Positions 56,117 through 63,840 of a stretch of 64,000 nucleotides of DNA are shown here, piece after piece. Made by a program: the position numbers and the translations under genes. The DNA is taken from assembly GCF_900459225.1 (NCBI RefSeq), contig NZ_UHFH01000003.1:898501-962500 (forward strand), written 5' to 3'. A model generated the notes under the pieces. The model searched no databases. It saw only the letters and a program-made list of their open reading frames with translations, and was not told the DNA's origin. This stretch comes from Streptococcus dysgalactiae subsp. dysgalactiae. Lineage in GTDB: Bacteria; Bacillota; Bacilli; Lactobacillales; Streptococcaceae. Within the stretch, counting starts at the first letter, position 1. Every line of letters begins with the position of its first letter.

Positions 56117-57205
56117 ATGACAAGAATTGAAAAAGTGAAACAAAAGGCGATTTTAGAGGTGGCAGAAAGTCTAGGTTATTCTTTTAAACGACTATCAGGG
56201 CAAGTCTATGAACATCCAGAACACGATTCTTTTAGGATTTTTGTGGATACCAATACTTTTAAATGGTTTTCACGTGACATCCAAGGAGATGTGATTGATT
56301 TTGTTCAATTAGTGGCAGGGGTGTCTTTTAAAGAAGCCTTATCCTACCTTGAAACAGGAGACTTTGAACAGGCTAAGGTGGTCGAAGAGACCTATCAACC
56401 CTTTCGTTATTATCTAAGAGAAGAACCATTTGACCAAGCACGAACTTATTTGAAGCAGTTTCGTGGTTTGAGTGATGAGACCATCAATGCTTTTGGCAGA
56501 CAAGGGCTATTAGCACAGGCTCATTATCAGACAAAGGCCTTTCAAGAATCCGTTCTTGTCTTTAAGAGTTATAATCATCAGGGGCAGTTAGAAGGGGCAA
56601 GCCTGCAAGGACTTGTCAAAAATAATGAGAAACATGATCGAGGTTACCTCAAGAAAATCATGAAAGGCTCTCATGGTTATATAGGAATGAGCTTTGATAT
56701 TGGGAAACCGAAACGCCTTATCTTTTGTGAATCAGTGGTTGATATGATGAGTTATTATCAACTCCATCAGAAGCAGCTATCAGATGTGCGTTTGGTTTCT
56801 ATGGAGGGCTTAAAACTCTCTATGATTGCTTATCAGACACTAAGGTTAACAGCAGAGGAACATGACAAGCACAATTTTTTAGATAATATCAAGCCAAGTA
56901 AATTAGCGCATTTTCTTCGTATCATACAAGAAACAACTATCTTTTTTCAGAACCACCCAGGTTTGATAACATTAGCTGTTGATAATGATGAAGCAGGGCG
57001 AGACTTTTGTCAGAAATTATCTGAGAAAGGACTTCCCATTGAAACAGACTTACCACCATTACAGGAACTAGAAACTAAAGCAGATTGGAACGATATTGTG
57101 AAAGGTCATAGTAATCATTCTCTAAAAGATGTGATACAATCGGCCAAGTTACAAGTTTTAAGAAGTAACCCTCCACCTAGAAAAAATACCGCTTTAGAGT
57201 TGTGA
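56117..57205 (+). CDS. primase-like protein (DUF3991/Toprim)
   Basis: A 362-residue protein. The N-terminal 90 residues (FKWFSRDIQGDVIDFVQLV) resemble the CHC2-type primase domain without zinc Cys; the middle fits DUF3991 (RGLSDETINAFGRQGLLAQA); the C-terminal part holds Toprim motifs (LIFCESVVDMMSYY near 205 with the Glu, LAVDNDEAGRDF near 296 with DxD-like acids). Such proteins are found on many Gram-positive ICEs, probably priming replication of transferred DNA. Starts after AAGGAGATGAG. Its stop lies in the repeat at 57200-57218. Confidence 0.8.
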   Translation: MTRIEKVKQKAILEVAESLGYSFKRLSGQVYEHPEHDSFRIFVDTNTFKWFSRDIQGDVIDFVQLVAGVSFKEALSYLETGDFEQAKVVEETYQPFRYYLREEPFDQARTYLKQFRGLSDETINAFGRQGLLAQAHYQTKAFQESVLVFKSYNHQGQLEGASLQGLVKNNEKHDRGYLKKIMKGSHGYIGMSFDIGKPKRLIFCESVVDMMSYYQLHQKQLSDVRLVSMEGLKLSMIAYQTLRLTAEEHDKHNFLDNIKPSKLAHFLRIIQETTIFFQNHPGLITLAVDNDEAGRDFCQKLSEKGLPIETDLPPLQELETKADWNDIVKGHSNHSLKDVIQSAKLQVLRSNPPPRKNTALEL

Positions 57206-57258
57206 TAACAAAATCAAGTTTCTTAGCTTAATCTAGAAAGTGATAAGGAGGACACCCT

Positions 57259-57486
57259 ATGAGTGTGATTGAACGCCTAGCCGAAAGAGTAGCTAGGCAA
57301 GAGGAAAAGGTTGCGAAAGAAACGGAAAAATTAGAAACCTATCGCAGTCAATTACAAACGGCTATGTATCAAGCCTTTATCAAATACCAACAAAATAGTC
57401 CCTGGACTTTTGATGAAGCATTGACGCAGGCTTTTGGCCAAGAAGAACAAGAACTCAAACTATCAGACACTAGAAATGAGGAATAA
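57259..57486 (+). CDS. small coiled-coil ICE protein
   Basis: A 75-residue protein with an N-terminal coiled coil (RLAERVARQEEKVAKETEKL) and a C-terminal NSPWTFDEALTQAFGQE segment. It starts after AAGGAGGACACC. Function unknown. Four bases separate it from the next gene, and the gap before it (57219-57258) contains only the end of a shared repeat. Confidence 0.6.
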   Translation: MSVIERLAERVARQEEKVAKETEKLETYRSQLQTAMYQAFIKYQQNSPWTFDEALTQAFGQEEQELKLSDTRNEE

Positions 57487-57489
57487 CAC

Positions 57490-57885
57490 ATGACAAAAGA
57501 TTGGACCTTTGACCAACCACTAGATGATAACACACCAACGTCTTCATCAGAAGAACGTGCGAAGATTGCGGCACTATTTCATAAAGAAAACCAAGAGGGC
57601 GCTGAAGACGTTGATTATGTGGCAGCCTTTGAAATGGAACAACAAAAGTCTAAAAATCAGATGGTTCCACAGCAAAAGACTCAAGAGCAATCCATACCAG
57701 AAGATAAGCACTCCTCAACCATTACAAACGACTACAAGCAATATCTAGCTGATGTGATGGATCAAAACAATGAGGATATTCGTCAAAGTCAGAAGAAAAT
57801 TGAAGAGCTGCACCAGTTGATTGATGACAAAAATAAGCAAAATAAGAAATTACAAGCCATTTCAGCAGCTATTGATGACTTGTAA
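57490..57885 (+). CDS. unrecognised ICE protein
   Basis: A 131-residue very polar protein, rich in Gln, Glu, Asp and Lys, with a C-terminal coiled coil (NNEDIRQSQKKIEELHQLID). The ATG at 57490 follows AATGAGGAATAACAC. No enzyme motif seen. It could be a structural or adaptor protein of the transfer region. Confidence 0.6.
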   Translation: MTKDWTFDQPLDDNTPTSSSEERAKIAALFHKENQEGAEDVDYVAAFEMEQQKSKNQMVPQQKTQEQSIPEDKHSSTITNDYKQYLADVMDQNNEDIRQSQKKIEELHQLIDDKNKQNKKLQAISAAIDDL

Positions 57886-57890
57886 GTGAG

Positions 57891-57916
57891 GCAGTCCTTA
57901 CAAGGGCTGCTTTTTA
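57891..57916 (+). terminator. terminator hairpin
   Basis: GCAGTCCTT (57891-57899) pairs with AAGGGCTGC (57902-57910), one wobble, then TTTTTATG. It lies 6 bases after a stop codon and 18 before the next ATG. Confidence 0.7.
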
Positions 57917-57928
57917 TGGGGAGAGAAG

Positions 57929-58216
57929 ATGAAGTTATTCAAAAAACGAACACAACATCAAGATAGTTTTAAGCGTCTTATTCATCGGTTATCAGGAATG
58001 TCTGAATCGGACTTACATAAGGTCAACCAATTATTAGATGTCGTTTTTGACGCTACAAGTCAAACTAACCGAGATGAAAAAATGTCTCCTGAAACTTTGC
58101 CAATAGAACCTATCCTAGATGAGACCATTACTGAAGCTAAGAATATATTGAAGACTGAGCAACTTGAAAAGCGGATAGAGCAGTTTAGGCAGGCGAAGAA
58201 ACCGAAAAGCGAATAA
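57929..58216 (+). CDS. small basic ICE protein
   Basis: A 95-residue protein with a basic N-terminus (MKLFKKRTQHQDSFKRLIHR), a short acidic middle and a helical basic tail (TEQLEKRIEQFRQAKKPKSE). Function unknown. It starts after GGGGAGAGAAG. Its stop codon lies in the stem of the terminator at 58208, which marks the end of this transcript before pezA. Confidence 0.6.
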   Translation: MKLFKKRTQHQDSFKRLIHRLSGMSESDLHKVNQLLDVVFDATSQTNRDEKMSPETLPIEPILDETITEAKNILKTEQLEKRIEQFRQAKKPKSE

Positions 58217-58257
58217 CGCACCAAAAATGGTGCATTATTCGCTTTTTTTGTTATAAT
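58208..58257 (+). promoter_or_regulatory. terminator and -10 box before pezA
   Basis: AGCGAATAACGCACC (58208-58222) pairs with GGTGCATTATTCGCT (58229-58243), one mismatch, then TTTTTT; directly after comes TATAAT (58252-58257), a likely pezAT -10 box. I find no good -35 box at 17 bases, which suggests a regulator-dependent or weak promoter. Confidence 0.7.
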
Positions 58258-58286
58258 GAAAGTAACTAAATAGGAGGCCATCATCT

Positions 58287-58763
58287 ATGATTGGAGAGAA
58301 TATCAAATCGTTACGTAAAACCCATGATTTAACACAACCAGAATTCGCAAAGATTGTTGGAATTTCACGAAATAGCCTTAGCCGTTATGAAAATGGTACG
58401 AGTTCAGTCACAACAGAACTTATAGACTGCATTTGTCAGAAATTCAATGTTTCTTATGTTGATATTGTAGGAGAAGAGAAGATGTTAACACCAGTAGAAG
58501 ATTATCAATTGACGCTAAAAATAGAAGTCATCAAAGAGCGTGGCGCAGCGATTTTATCTCAACTATATCGCTATCAAGATAGTCAAGGAATCGCTTTTGA
58601 CGATGAGACCAATCCTTGGATTTTAATGAGTGATGACTTGTCAGACCTTATCAATACCAAGATTTACCTTGTTAATACGTTTGATGAAGTGGAGCGTTAC
58701 AATGGTTATTTGGATGGTATTGAGCGCATGTTGGTACTTGCTCGTCATCAGGTGGTGGCTTAA
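58287..58763 (+). CDS. pezA: PezA antitoxin/repressor (epsilon-type)
   Basis: A 158-residue antitoxin, the same length as pneumococcal PezA. An N-terminal XRE helix-turn-helix (MIGENIKSLRKTHDLTQPEF, VGISRNSLSRYENGTSSV) represses its promoter; the C-terminal helical part (residues 70-158) binds and blocks PezT. Starts after AATAGGAGG. Its stop shares one base with the pezT start, the usual coupling that keeps antitoxin in excess. Confidence 0.92.
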   Translation: MIGENIKSLRKTHDLTQPEFAKIVGISRNSLSRYENGTSSVTTELIDCICQKFNVSYVDIVGEEKMLTPVEDYQLTLKIEVIKERGAAILSQLYRYQDSQGIAFDDETNPWILMSDDLSDLINTKIYLVNTFDEVERYNGYLDGIERMLVLARHQVVA

Positions 58764-59539
58764 TGGCTCTGGCAGACTATCATCAAGATGACTTTGACTT
58801 TGCCTTAAAACGAACCATTCGTTCTTTAACTCGTGGCAAAGAGACATCAGTTAATCCAAATGCAATTTTACTTGGCGGACAAAGCGGAGCAGGTAAAACA
58901 ACGATACACCGTATCAAGCAGAAAGAGTTTCAAGGGAATATCGTCATTATAGACGGTGATAGTTATCGCTCTTTACACCCGAACTATCTAGCTTTACAAG
59001 AAGAATACAGTAAAGATAGCGTGGATTATACCAAAGGTTTTGCAGGAAAAATGGTGGAACATCTTGTCGATGAACTCAGCAAGCAAGGTTATCATTTATT
59101 AATTGAAGGAACCTTGAGAACGGCAGAAGTCCGACGAAAAACAGCTCAGTTATTGAAATCAAGAGGCTATCAAGTCTCGTTAGCTTTGATAGCAACCAAA
59201 CCTGAATTGTCCTATCTCAGCACCTTAATCCGCTACGAAGAAGTCTATGCGGTTAATCCAAACCAAGCTAGAGCAACTCCTAAAGAACATCATGATGCTA
59301 TTGTAGAGCATTTAGTTGATAACTTACGAGAGTTAGAAACTGATAAACTCTTTGACCAGATTCAAATTTATCAAAGAGACAGACGTTGTGTCTATGATTC
59401 TGAAACAGATAAAGGTTCAGCAGCCGATGTCCTACAAGAATGCCTCTTCGGAAAATGGAGCAAGGTAGAGGAGGAGATGATGAAGGTGGGACAGGAACAG
59501 TTGAGGGAAGTAGGTAGAAGGAATGAAAAAGATGCATAG
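58763..59539 (+). CDS. pezT: PezT zeta-type toxin
   Basis: A 258-residue zeta toxin that phosphorylates UDP-N-acetylglucosamine and so blocks cell-wall synthesis. Walker A GGQSGAGKTTIHR puts Lys at residue 45, and VIIDGDSYRSLHP puts the catalytic Asp at 66, the same positions as in pneumococcal PezT; EGTLRTAEVRRKT near 115 is also conserved. So the toxin looks active. Its last 17 bases overlap the start of hamA, linking the toxin-antitoxin pair to the defence genes. Confidence 0.92.
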   Translation: MALADYHQDDFDFALKRTIRSLTRGKETSVNPNAILLGGQSGAGKTTIHRIKQKEFQGNIVIIDGDSYRSLHPNYLALQEEYSKDSVDYTKGFAGKMVEHLVDELSKQGYHLLIEGTLRTAEVRRKTAQLLKSRGYQVSLALIATKPELSYLSTLIRYEEVYAVNPNQARATPKEHHDAIVEHLVDNLRELETDKLFDQIQIYQRDRRCVYDSETDKGSAADVLQECLFGKWSKVEEEMMKVGQEQLREVGRRNEKDA

Positions 59540-60332
59540 TTACATAAAGTATCTAACTCAAGAAGATCCAATCATCACTGATGAAGGTAAGCAGATTGAG
59601 ATCCTTCACTTAGACATTCAAGATGACTCAGAAATTTTTGAAGATTGGGCAAAACAATTCAGAAGAAATTATTGTTCTGATGATGAACTTGCTGAAATGA
59701 CAGGTTGTATGAATATCTCCACTAAAGAGTATCTTGAAAATTTTAAATTACCCTCGGATAGCGGTATTGGCCTTTCAACGATGTCAGGAGATTTTGGAGA
59801 AATATTAGTATCTGACTATCTTCAGTATGTTGAAGAATACGTGGTTCCTAGGACTCGTTATAATCGTAAAGTTAATAAAGATACTTCAACTCAAGGAAGT
59901 GATGTTTTGGGATATAAGAAAGATTCTTTGAATGCAGTGAATGATGAGGTCGTAGTTATTGAAGTGAAATCATCGGCATCAAATTCTAGTACCGTTAAAG
60001 CGAAAAATAAGCTCCAAGAAGCTATTAATCATTCTAACAAAGATTTTAAACGCTTTTCAACCTCAATTGTAGCCAGCTATTTAAGATTAAAGGAATCTAA
60101 TATTGACCAGGCAAATGTAGTGGAAAGATTTTTAAATATAACAGATAATCCATTTAATGTTATTTATGGAGCAGCTGCAGTCCACTCCGGTCAATCATAT
60201 GATATTGATATTATCAAACAAGCGGTTTCAAAAAATCACAAGGACTATCAGAAATTGCGGCTATTAGTTATTCATTCTGATGAATTAATGGAATTTATTA
60301 AAGAACTCTATTCGAAAGCGAGTGAAGTATGA
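59523..60332 (+). CDS. hamA: HamA, Hachiman nuclease effector (DUF1837)
   Basis: A 269-residue DUF1837 protein, the effector of the Hachiman anti-phage system, which cuts DNA when HamB senses damaged or abnormal DNA. The PD-(D/E)xK-type nuclease core is visible: GE at residues 92-93 (SGDFGEILVSDYL), D127 (QGSDVLGY) and E147-x-K149 (VVVIEVKSSAS). The start at 59523 follows AGAAGGA within the end of pezT; M at residue 4 is an alternative. The stop overlaps the hamB start (ATGA). More AT-rich than neighbouring transfer genes, which suggests separate acquisition. Confidence 0.85.
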   Translation: MKKMHSYIKYLTQEDPIITDEGKQIEILHLDIQDDSEIFEDWAKQFRRNYCSDDELAEMTGCMNISTKEYLENFKLPSDSGIGLSTMSGDFGEILVSDYLQYVEEYVVPRTRYNRKVNKDTSTQGSDVLGYKKDSLNAVNDEVVVIEVKSSASNSSTVKAKNKLQEAINHSNKDFKRFSTSIVASYLRLKESNIDQANVVERFLNITDNPFNVIYGAAAVHSGQSYDIDIIKQAVSKNHKDYQKLRLLVIHSDELMEFIKELYSKASEV

Positions 60333-63300
60333 TAGAATTTGGAAAACAATCATTATATTATTCAAAACTTGTGCGGTCTAAAGCAAAAATGTTTGAGTTT
60401 GATATTCCTATGGAGAGTCATATTCCAATTTCAGAAGAAGCTCAAAAATCATTTCTTGTGGCACTAGCAATTGTTGCAGATACTGCTAGGGAGTATTTTG
60501 AAGACTATATCAATCATAAGAAGTTTAATTTACAATTAAAAAATCAATTACACAATGCTGCTGAATATTTTGATGCATTTCTTGCTTCAGGATTAGGAAA
60601 TTCGGCTGAATATCAAGACTATATTGCAATACTGGGAGCCACAGCTTATTATCTAGGCGATTATAATGGAAGTTCGAGAGTTATGATTAACTATATATCG
60701 GATGATATCCATCTATTAGAAGACAGTATGACTCTTATTAAAGTATTTATTGACGTTATAACGGATGAAATCTTTTTGAATCATACGCCGATAGAAGGTA
60801 AATTCTCTAGTGAATTAAATACTCTAGTTGAATCATACAGGAATTATATTTTATTAAAAACTGAGTTTTCTAAAGAAATTTTTAGAAATTTGCAATATAA
60901 AGTATATGGGGATGGGAGCGATTTTTCAATAATCATTGTAAATTGTCTTTTGGCAGTAGTATGTAAAAAAATAAATAGTTCATCAGCGAAATTATTGCAT
61001 GAATTTTCAAGATTAGATTTTTCATTGTGGCGGGATTATATACAATCGGAAGACAGTATAAAGGAGCTTTGGCCATCTCAAATTGAATTAGGAAGACAGG
61101 GGATTTTTTCGGGTGAATCTGGAATTGTTCAGATGCCAACAAGTTCGGGTAAGACTGCGTCGGTGAATCTAATATTACGCTCAGCATTTTATTCAAACAG
61201 AATTGATAATGCGTTGATTATTGCCCCTTTTAGAGCATTGTGCAGGGAAATATATAGAGATATTAATGCACACTTCGTTGATGAGAATAATGTGATTGTT
61301 AGTGAAGTTTTTGATTTACCAGAGATTCCACCGGATTTCTCAATTTTTAATGATGGAAAAAAAAGAGTCTTTATACTTACTCCAGAGAAATTGTTGTTTT
61401 TATTGAGAAACCATCAAAGTTTTATTGATGAAATAGGACTTTGTATATTTGATGAAGCACATCTTTTTGATGATCCAAGTCGTGGAACCAATTTTGAGTT
61501 ACTGTTGTCAACGGTTAAACAAATTTTTCCAAAAGCAATTCAGAAGATTTTAATTTCTGCTGTAATACCAAATAGTGAAGCTATAAATCGGTGGTTTAAC
61601 GAAGATGGAGTAATCGTTTCTAACAATTCGATAAAAACAACAGAGAAAAGAGTTGCGTTTAGTGATTTAAACGGGAGTAATGAGCAATTATATTTCATAG
61701 ATCCTATTACATTTGAAGAAGAATTTTTTGTTCCACGTACTGTTAGTGTAAGTGAATTAGAGTATCTTGGAAAAGAACGCAAACAAAAAGTATTTCCAGA
61801 ACTGACAAACGCAAATGATATAAGTATTTATTATGGAACTAAGCTAATTAATAATGGTGGAGTAGGAATTTTTTGTGGAAGAAAAGATACGGTCAATGTT
61901 GTTTTGAAGAGATTTATAGACTTAAATAATAGGAATTATGATCTAACTAATTTTTTAAAAAACTCAGATAGGTCTGAAGTTGAAAAAATAGGAAACTTAA
62001 TTAGTCAAAATTTAGGAAATGATAGTGTTGAATATATATGTAGTCAGATAGGAGTTTTTTCACATCATTCAGGTATACCTATGGGGATACGCATTGCTAT
62101 AGAGTATGCTTTTTCAAAAAGTAAAATAAATAATGTAGTATGTACTTCAACCCTAGCACAAGGTGTAAACTTACCTATTAAATATTTGATTATTTCAAGT
62201 GTGTATCAAGCAGGAGATGCAATAAAAGTTCGTGATTTTCAGAACTTGATAGGTAGAGCAGGAAGAGCTGGAAAATATACAGAAGGAACGATAATTTTAA
62301 CAGAGCCAAATATTTATAAATCACCAAAAAATAAGTGGAAAAAACAAAACTATGAAAAATTATTAAATCCTATTAATACGGAGGGTTGTCAAAGCAATAT
62401 TCTAAATATCATACAGTTTAAGTCAGTTGTTTCGACTAACTACAGAATTGGTGAAAAAGAATTTGATTTTTGGAGCATGATTATAGAGAGGTTTATCAAT
62501 AATATAGAGTATAGAGCAAAAATAGGCGATATGTTATCGAATTTAAGGAAACAAAACAATCCTTATTTTAAGGATTTTAATTCTAAGATAAATCTAATTG
62601 AAAAAACTCTAGTTGCTATTGAAAATTATATAGCTTCTATGTATGCTACTGAATTGGAGACTGATAGATTAGCTGAAAATACTTTTGGATATTTCTTAGG
62701 TAATGAAGAGGAGCAAGGAAAAATAAAAGAATTATTTGCTTTAATAAAAACCAAGGTAACTGATAGTTCAGTAAAAACTGAAATAATTGCAAAAAACTCA
62801 ATTGGATTATATCAATCTGAATTGTTAAAAAAATGGGTTCAGGAAAATATAGCTTTTATCCTTGCTTGCGAGAGAGAAGAAGATTTATTAAGTGTTTTAA
62901 CTGATATTATAATAGTTTTTTCAAACAACAAGGAGATTAAAAGATTAAGTATAGGAAATCTAAACTATATTTCTCAACTATGGATTAAGGGCATTTCTTA
63001 TTTTCAAATATTGGAAAGTTGTACCGAAAAATCAATTAGTATCAAGAAAAGCGGTAAACTAAAACTAATTGATATGTCGGATATCATTTCTATTTGCGAT
63101 AATGGATTAGGGTATGAAACATCGATGATTTTAAATGCAATCAACAATATTCTCGAAGAATTAAATGGAGAAAAAACAGATGTACTAAATAAGCTGGTAA
63201 AGAGATTGAAATATGGTTTATCTCTTGAAAAAGAAATTAATATCTATGAATTAGGTTTTTCAGATAGAATTGTAGTTCAAGTTATTGGTCAAGAGATTAA

Positions 63301-63412
63301 TTCTATAAGTAAGAATCAGATTAGAAATGAAATCAAACAGAAATCAATTGACTTGAAAGGTATATTGACAGATTTTCCAAGTTACTATACTAAGTTAATT
63401 AGTGAAATGTAA
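60329..63412 (+). CDS. hamB: HamB, Hachiman DEAH-type helicase
   Basis: A 1027-residue superfamily 2 helicase, the sensor of Hachiman. The N-terminal 230 residues are helical; the helicase core has motif I MPTSSGKTASVN (about 269), motif II FDEAHLFDD (about 374), motif III-like ISAVIP, motif V TSTLAQGVNLPIK and motif VI NLIGRAGRAGK (about 637-646); the C-terminal 350 residues are helical and unknown. Coupled to hamA by a 4-base overlap. Strong AT bias with frequent ATA and AGA codons unlike the transfer genes, a sign of recent transfer. The next gene is over 400 bases away. Confidence 0.88.
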   Translation: MIEFGKQSLYYSKLVRSKAKMFEFDIPMESHIPISEEAQKSFLVALAIVADTAREYFEDYINHKKFNLQLKNQLHNAAEYFDAFLASGLGNSAEYQDYIAILGATAYYLGDYNGSSRVMINYISDDIHLLEDSMTLIKVFIDVITDEIFLNHTPIEGKFSSELNTLVESYRNYILLKTEFSKEIFRNLQYKVYGDGSDFSIIIVNCLLAVVCKKINSSSAKLLHEFSRLDFSLWRDYIQSEDSIKELWPSQIELGRQGIFSGESGIVQMPTSSGKTASVNLILRSAFYSNRIDNALIIAPFRALCREIYRDINAHFVDENNVIVSEVFDLPEIPPDFSIFNDGKKRVFILTPEKLLFLLRNHQSFIDEIGLCIFDEAHLFDDPSRGTNFELLLSTVKQIFPKAIQKILISAVIPNSEAINRWFNEDGVIVSNNSIKTTEKRVAFSDLNGSNEQLYFIDPITFEEEFFVPRTVSVSELEYLGKERKQKVFPELTNANDISIYYGTKLINNGGVGIFCGRKDTVNVVLKRFIDLNNRNYDLTNFLKNSDRSEVEKIGNLISQNLGNDSVEYICSQIGVFSHHSGIPMGIRIAIEYAFSKSKINNVVCTSTLAQGVNLPIKYLIISSVYQAGDAIKVRDFQNLIGRAGRAGKYTEGTIILTEPNIYKSPKNKWKKQNYEKLLNPINTEGCQSNILNIIQFKSVVSTNYRIGEKEFDFWSMIIERFINNIEYRAKIGDMLSNLRKQNNPYFKDFNSKINLIEKTLVAIENYIASMYATELETDRLAENTFGYFLGNEEEQGKIKELFALIKTKVTDSSVKTEIIAKNSIGLYQSELLKKWVQENIAFILACEREEDLLSVLTDIIIVFSNNKEIKRLSIGNLNYISQLWIKGISYFQILESCTEKSISIKKSGKLKLIDMSDIISICDNGLGYETSMILNAINNILEELNGEKTDVLNKLVKRLKYGLSLEKEINIYELGFSDRIVVQVIGQEINSISKNQIRNEIKQKSIDLKGILTDFPSYYTKLISEM

Positions 63413-63413
63413 A

Positions 63414-63500
63414 ATTAGTTTCTATGAAGCTTTAAAAGTTAAGATAATTGGTGATTCTAAAACTGGCAATCCGAATGTTTCTATAATTTATAAAGAGTAA
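63414..63500 (+). pseudogene. short coding remnant after hamB
   Basis: A 29-codon open stretch without a start codon reads ISFYEALKVKIIGDSKTGNP and ends IIYKE, TAA. The clean codon pattern and a terminator 8 bases later suggest the 3' end of a gene whose front was replaced when hamAB was inserted. I do not recognise it; it may be chance. Confidence 0.35.
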
Positions 63501-63507
63501 CTTTTCC

Positions 63508-63533
63508 GAGAGCTATCCAGCTCTCTTTTTTTC
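63508..63533 (+). terminator. terminator after the pezAT-hamAB operon
   Basis: GAGAGCT (63508-63514), ATCC, AGCTCTC (63519-63525), then TTTTTTTTC. Confidence 0.85.
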
Positions 63534-63840
63534 TTACCTTCATTTCTAGGATGTGATATCTTTTCCAAATCATCCCTGCTATCCTAATATCATTCCTAAG
63601 AAAATCAAGTCTTGATTTTCTGCTGGGGGTTTGGGGGCGAAGCCACCAAGTTATCTTATCGTTGGCTGTCAAAACTGGAAGGTTTTTGTCGGCTGGCGAT
63701 ATGATTTTTTGGGTATTGTGACCACAATGCCTGAGCTCGCAAAGACCGAACAAGAAGAGAGTGAGGTCTTTAGGAAGCGTACTGACAATGTGAGGCAGCC
63801 TGACATTGTCAGACAAGTATAATGTTGAAAGGATAGTAGG
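63534..63840 (+). other. probable oriT region upstream of mobC
   Basis: A non-coding stretch with features of a transfer origin: a near-palindrome AGAAAATCAAG-T-CTTGATTTTCT (63599-63621), followed at once by GCTGGGGGTTTGGGGGCG (63622-63639), a G-rich segment common at nick regions next to streptococcal mob genes; and a second inverted repeat CTGACAATGT (63782-63791) / ACATTGTCAG (63803-63812). TATAAT at 63818-63823 may be the mob promoter -10. A 63-codon frame across it (63631-63822) lacks a ribosome site and is probably not a gene. Confidence 0.6.

Noticed and set aside
63631..63822. 63-codon ORF (MGAKPPSYLIVGCQNW...) before mobC
   Set aside because: It spans the G-rich and repeat parts of the candidate oriT and has no ribosome site; its conservation is better explained by oriT function.
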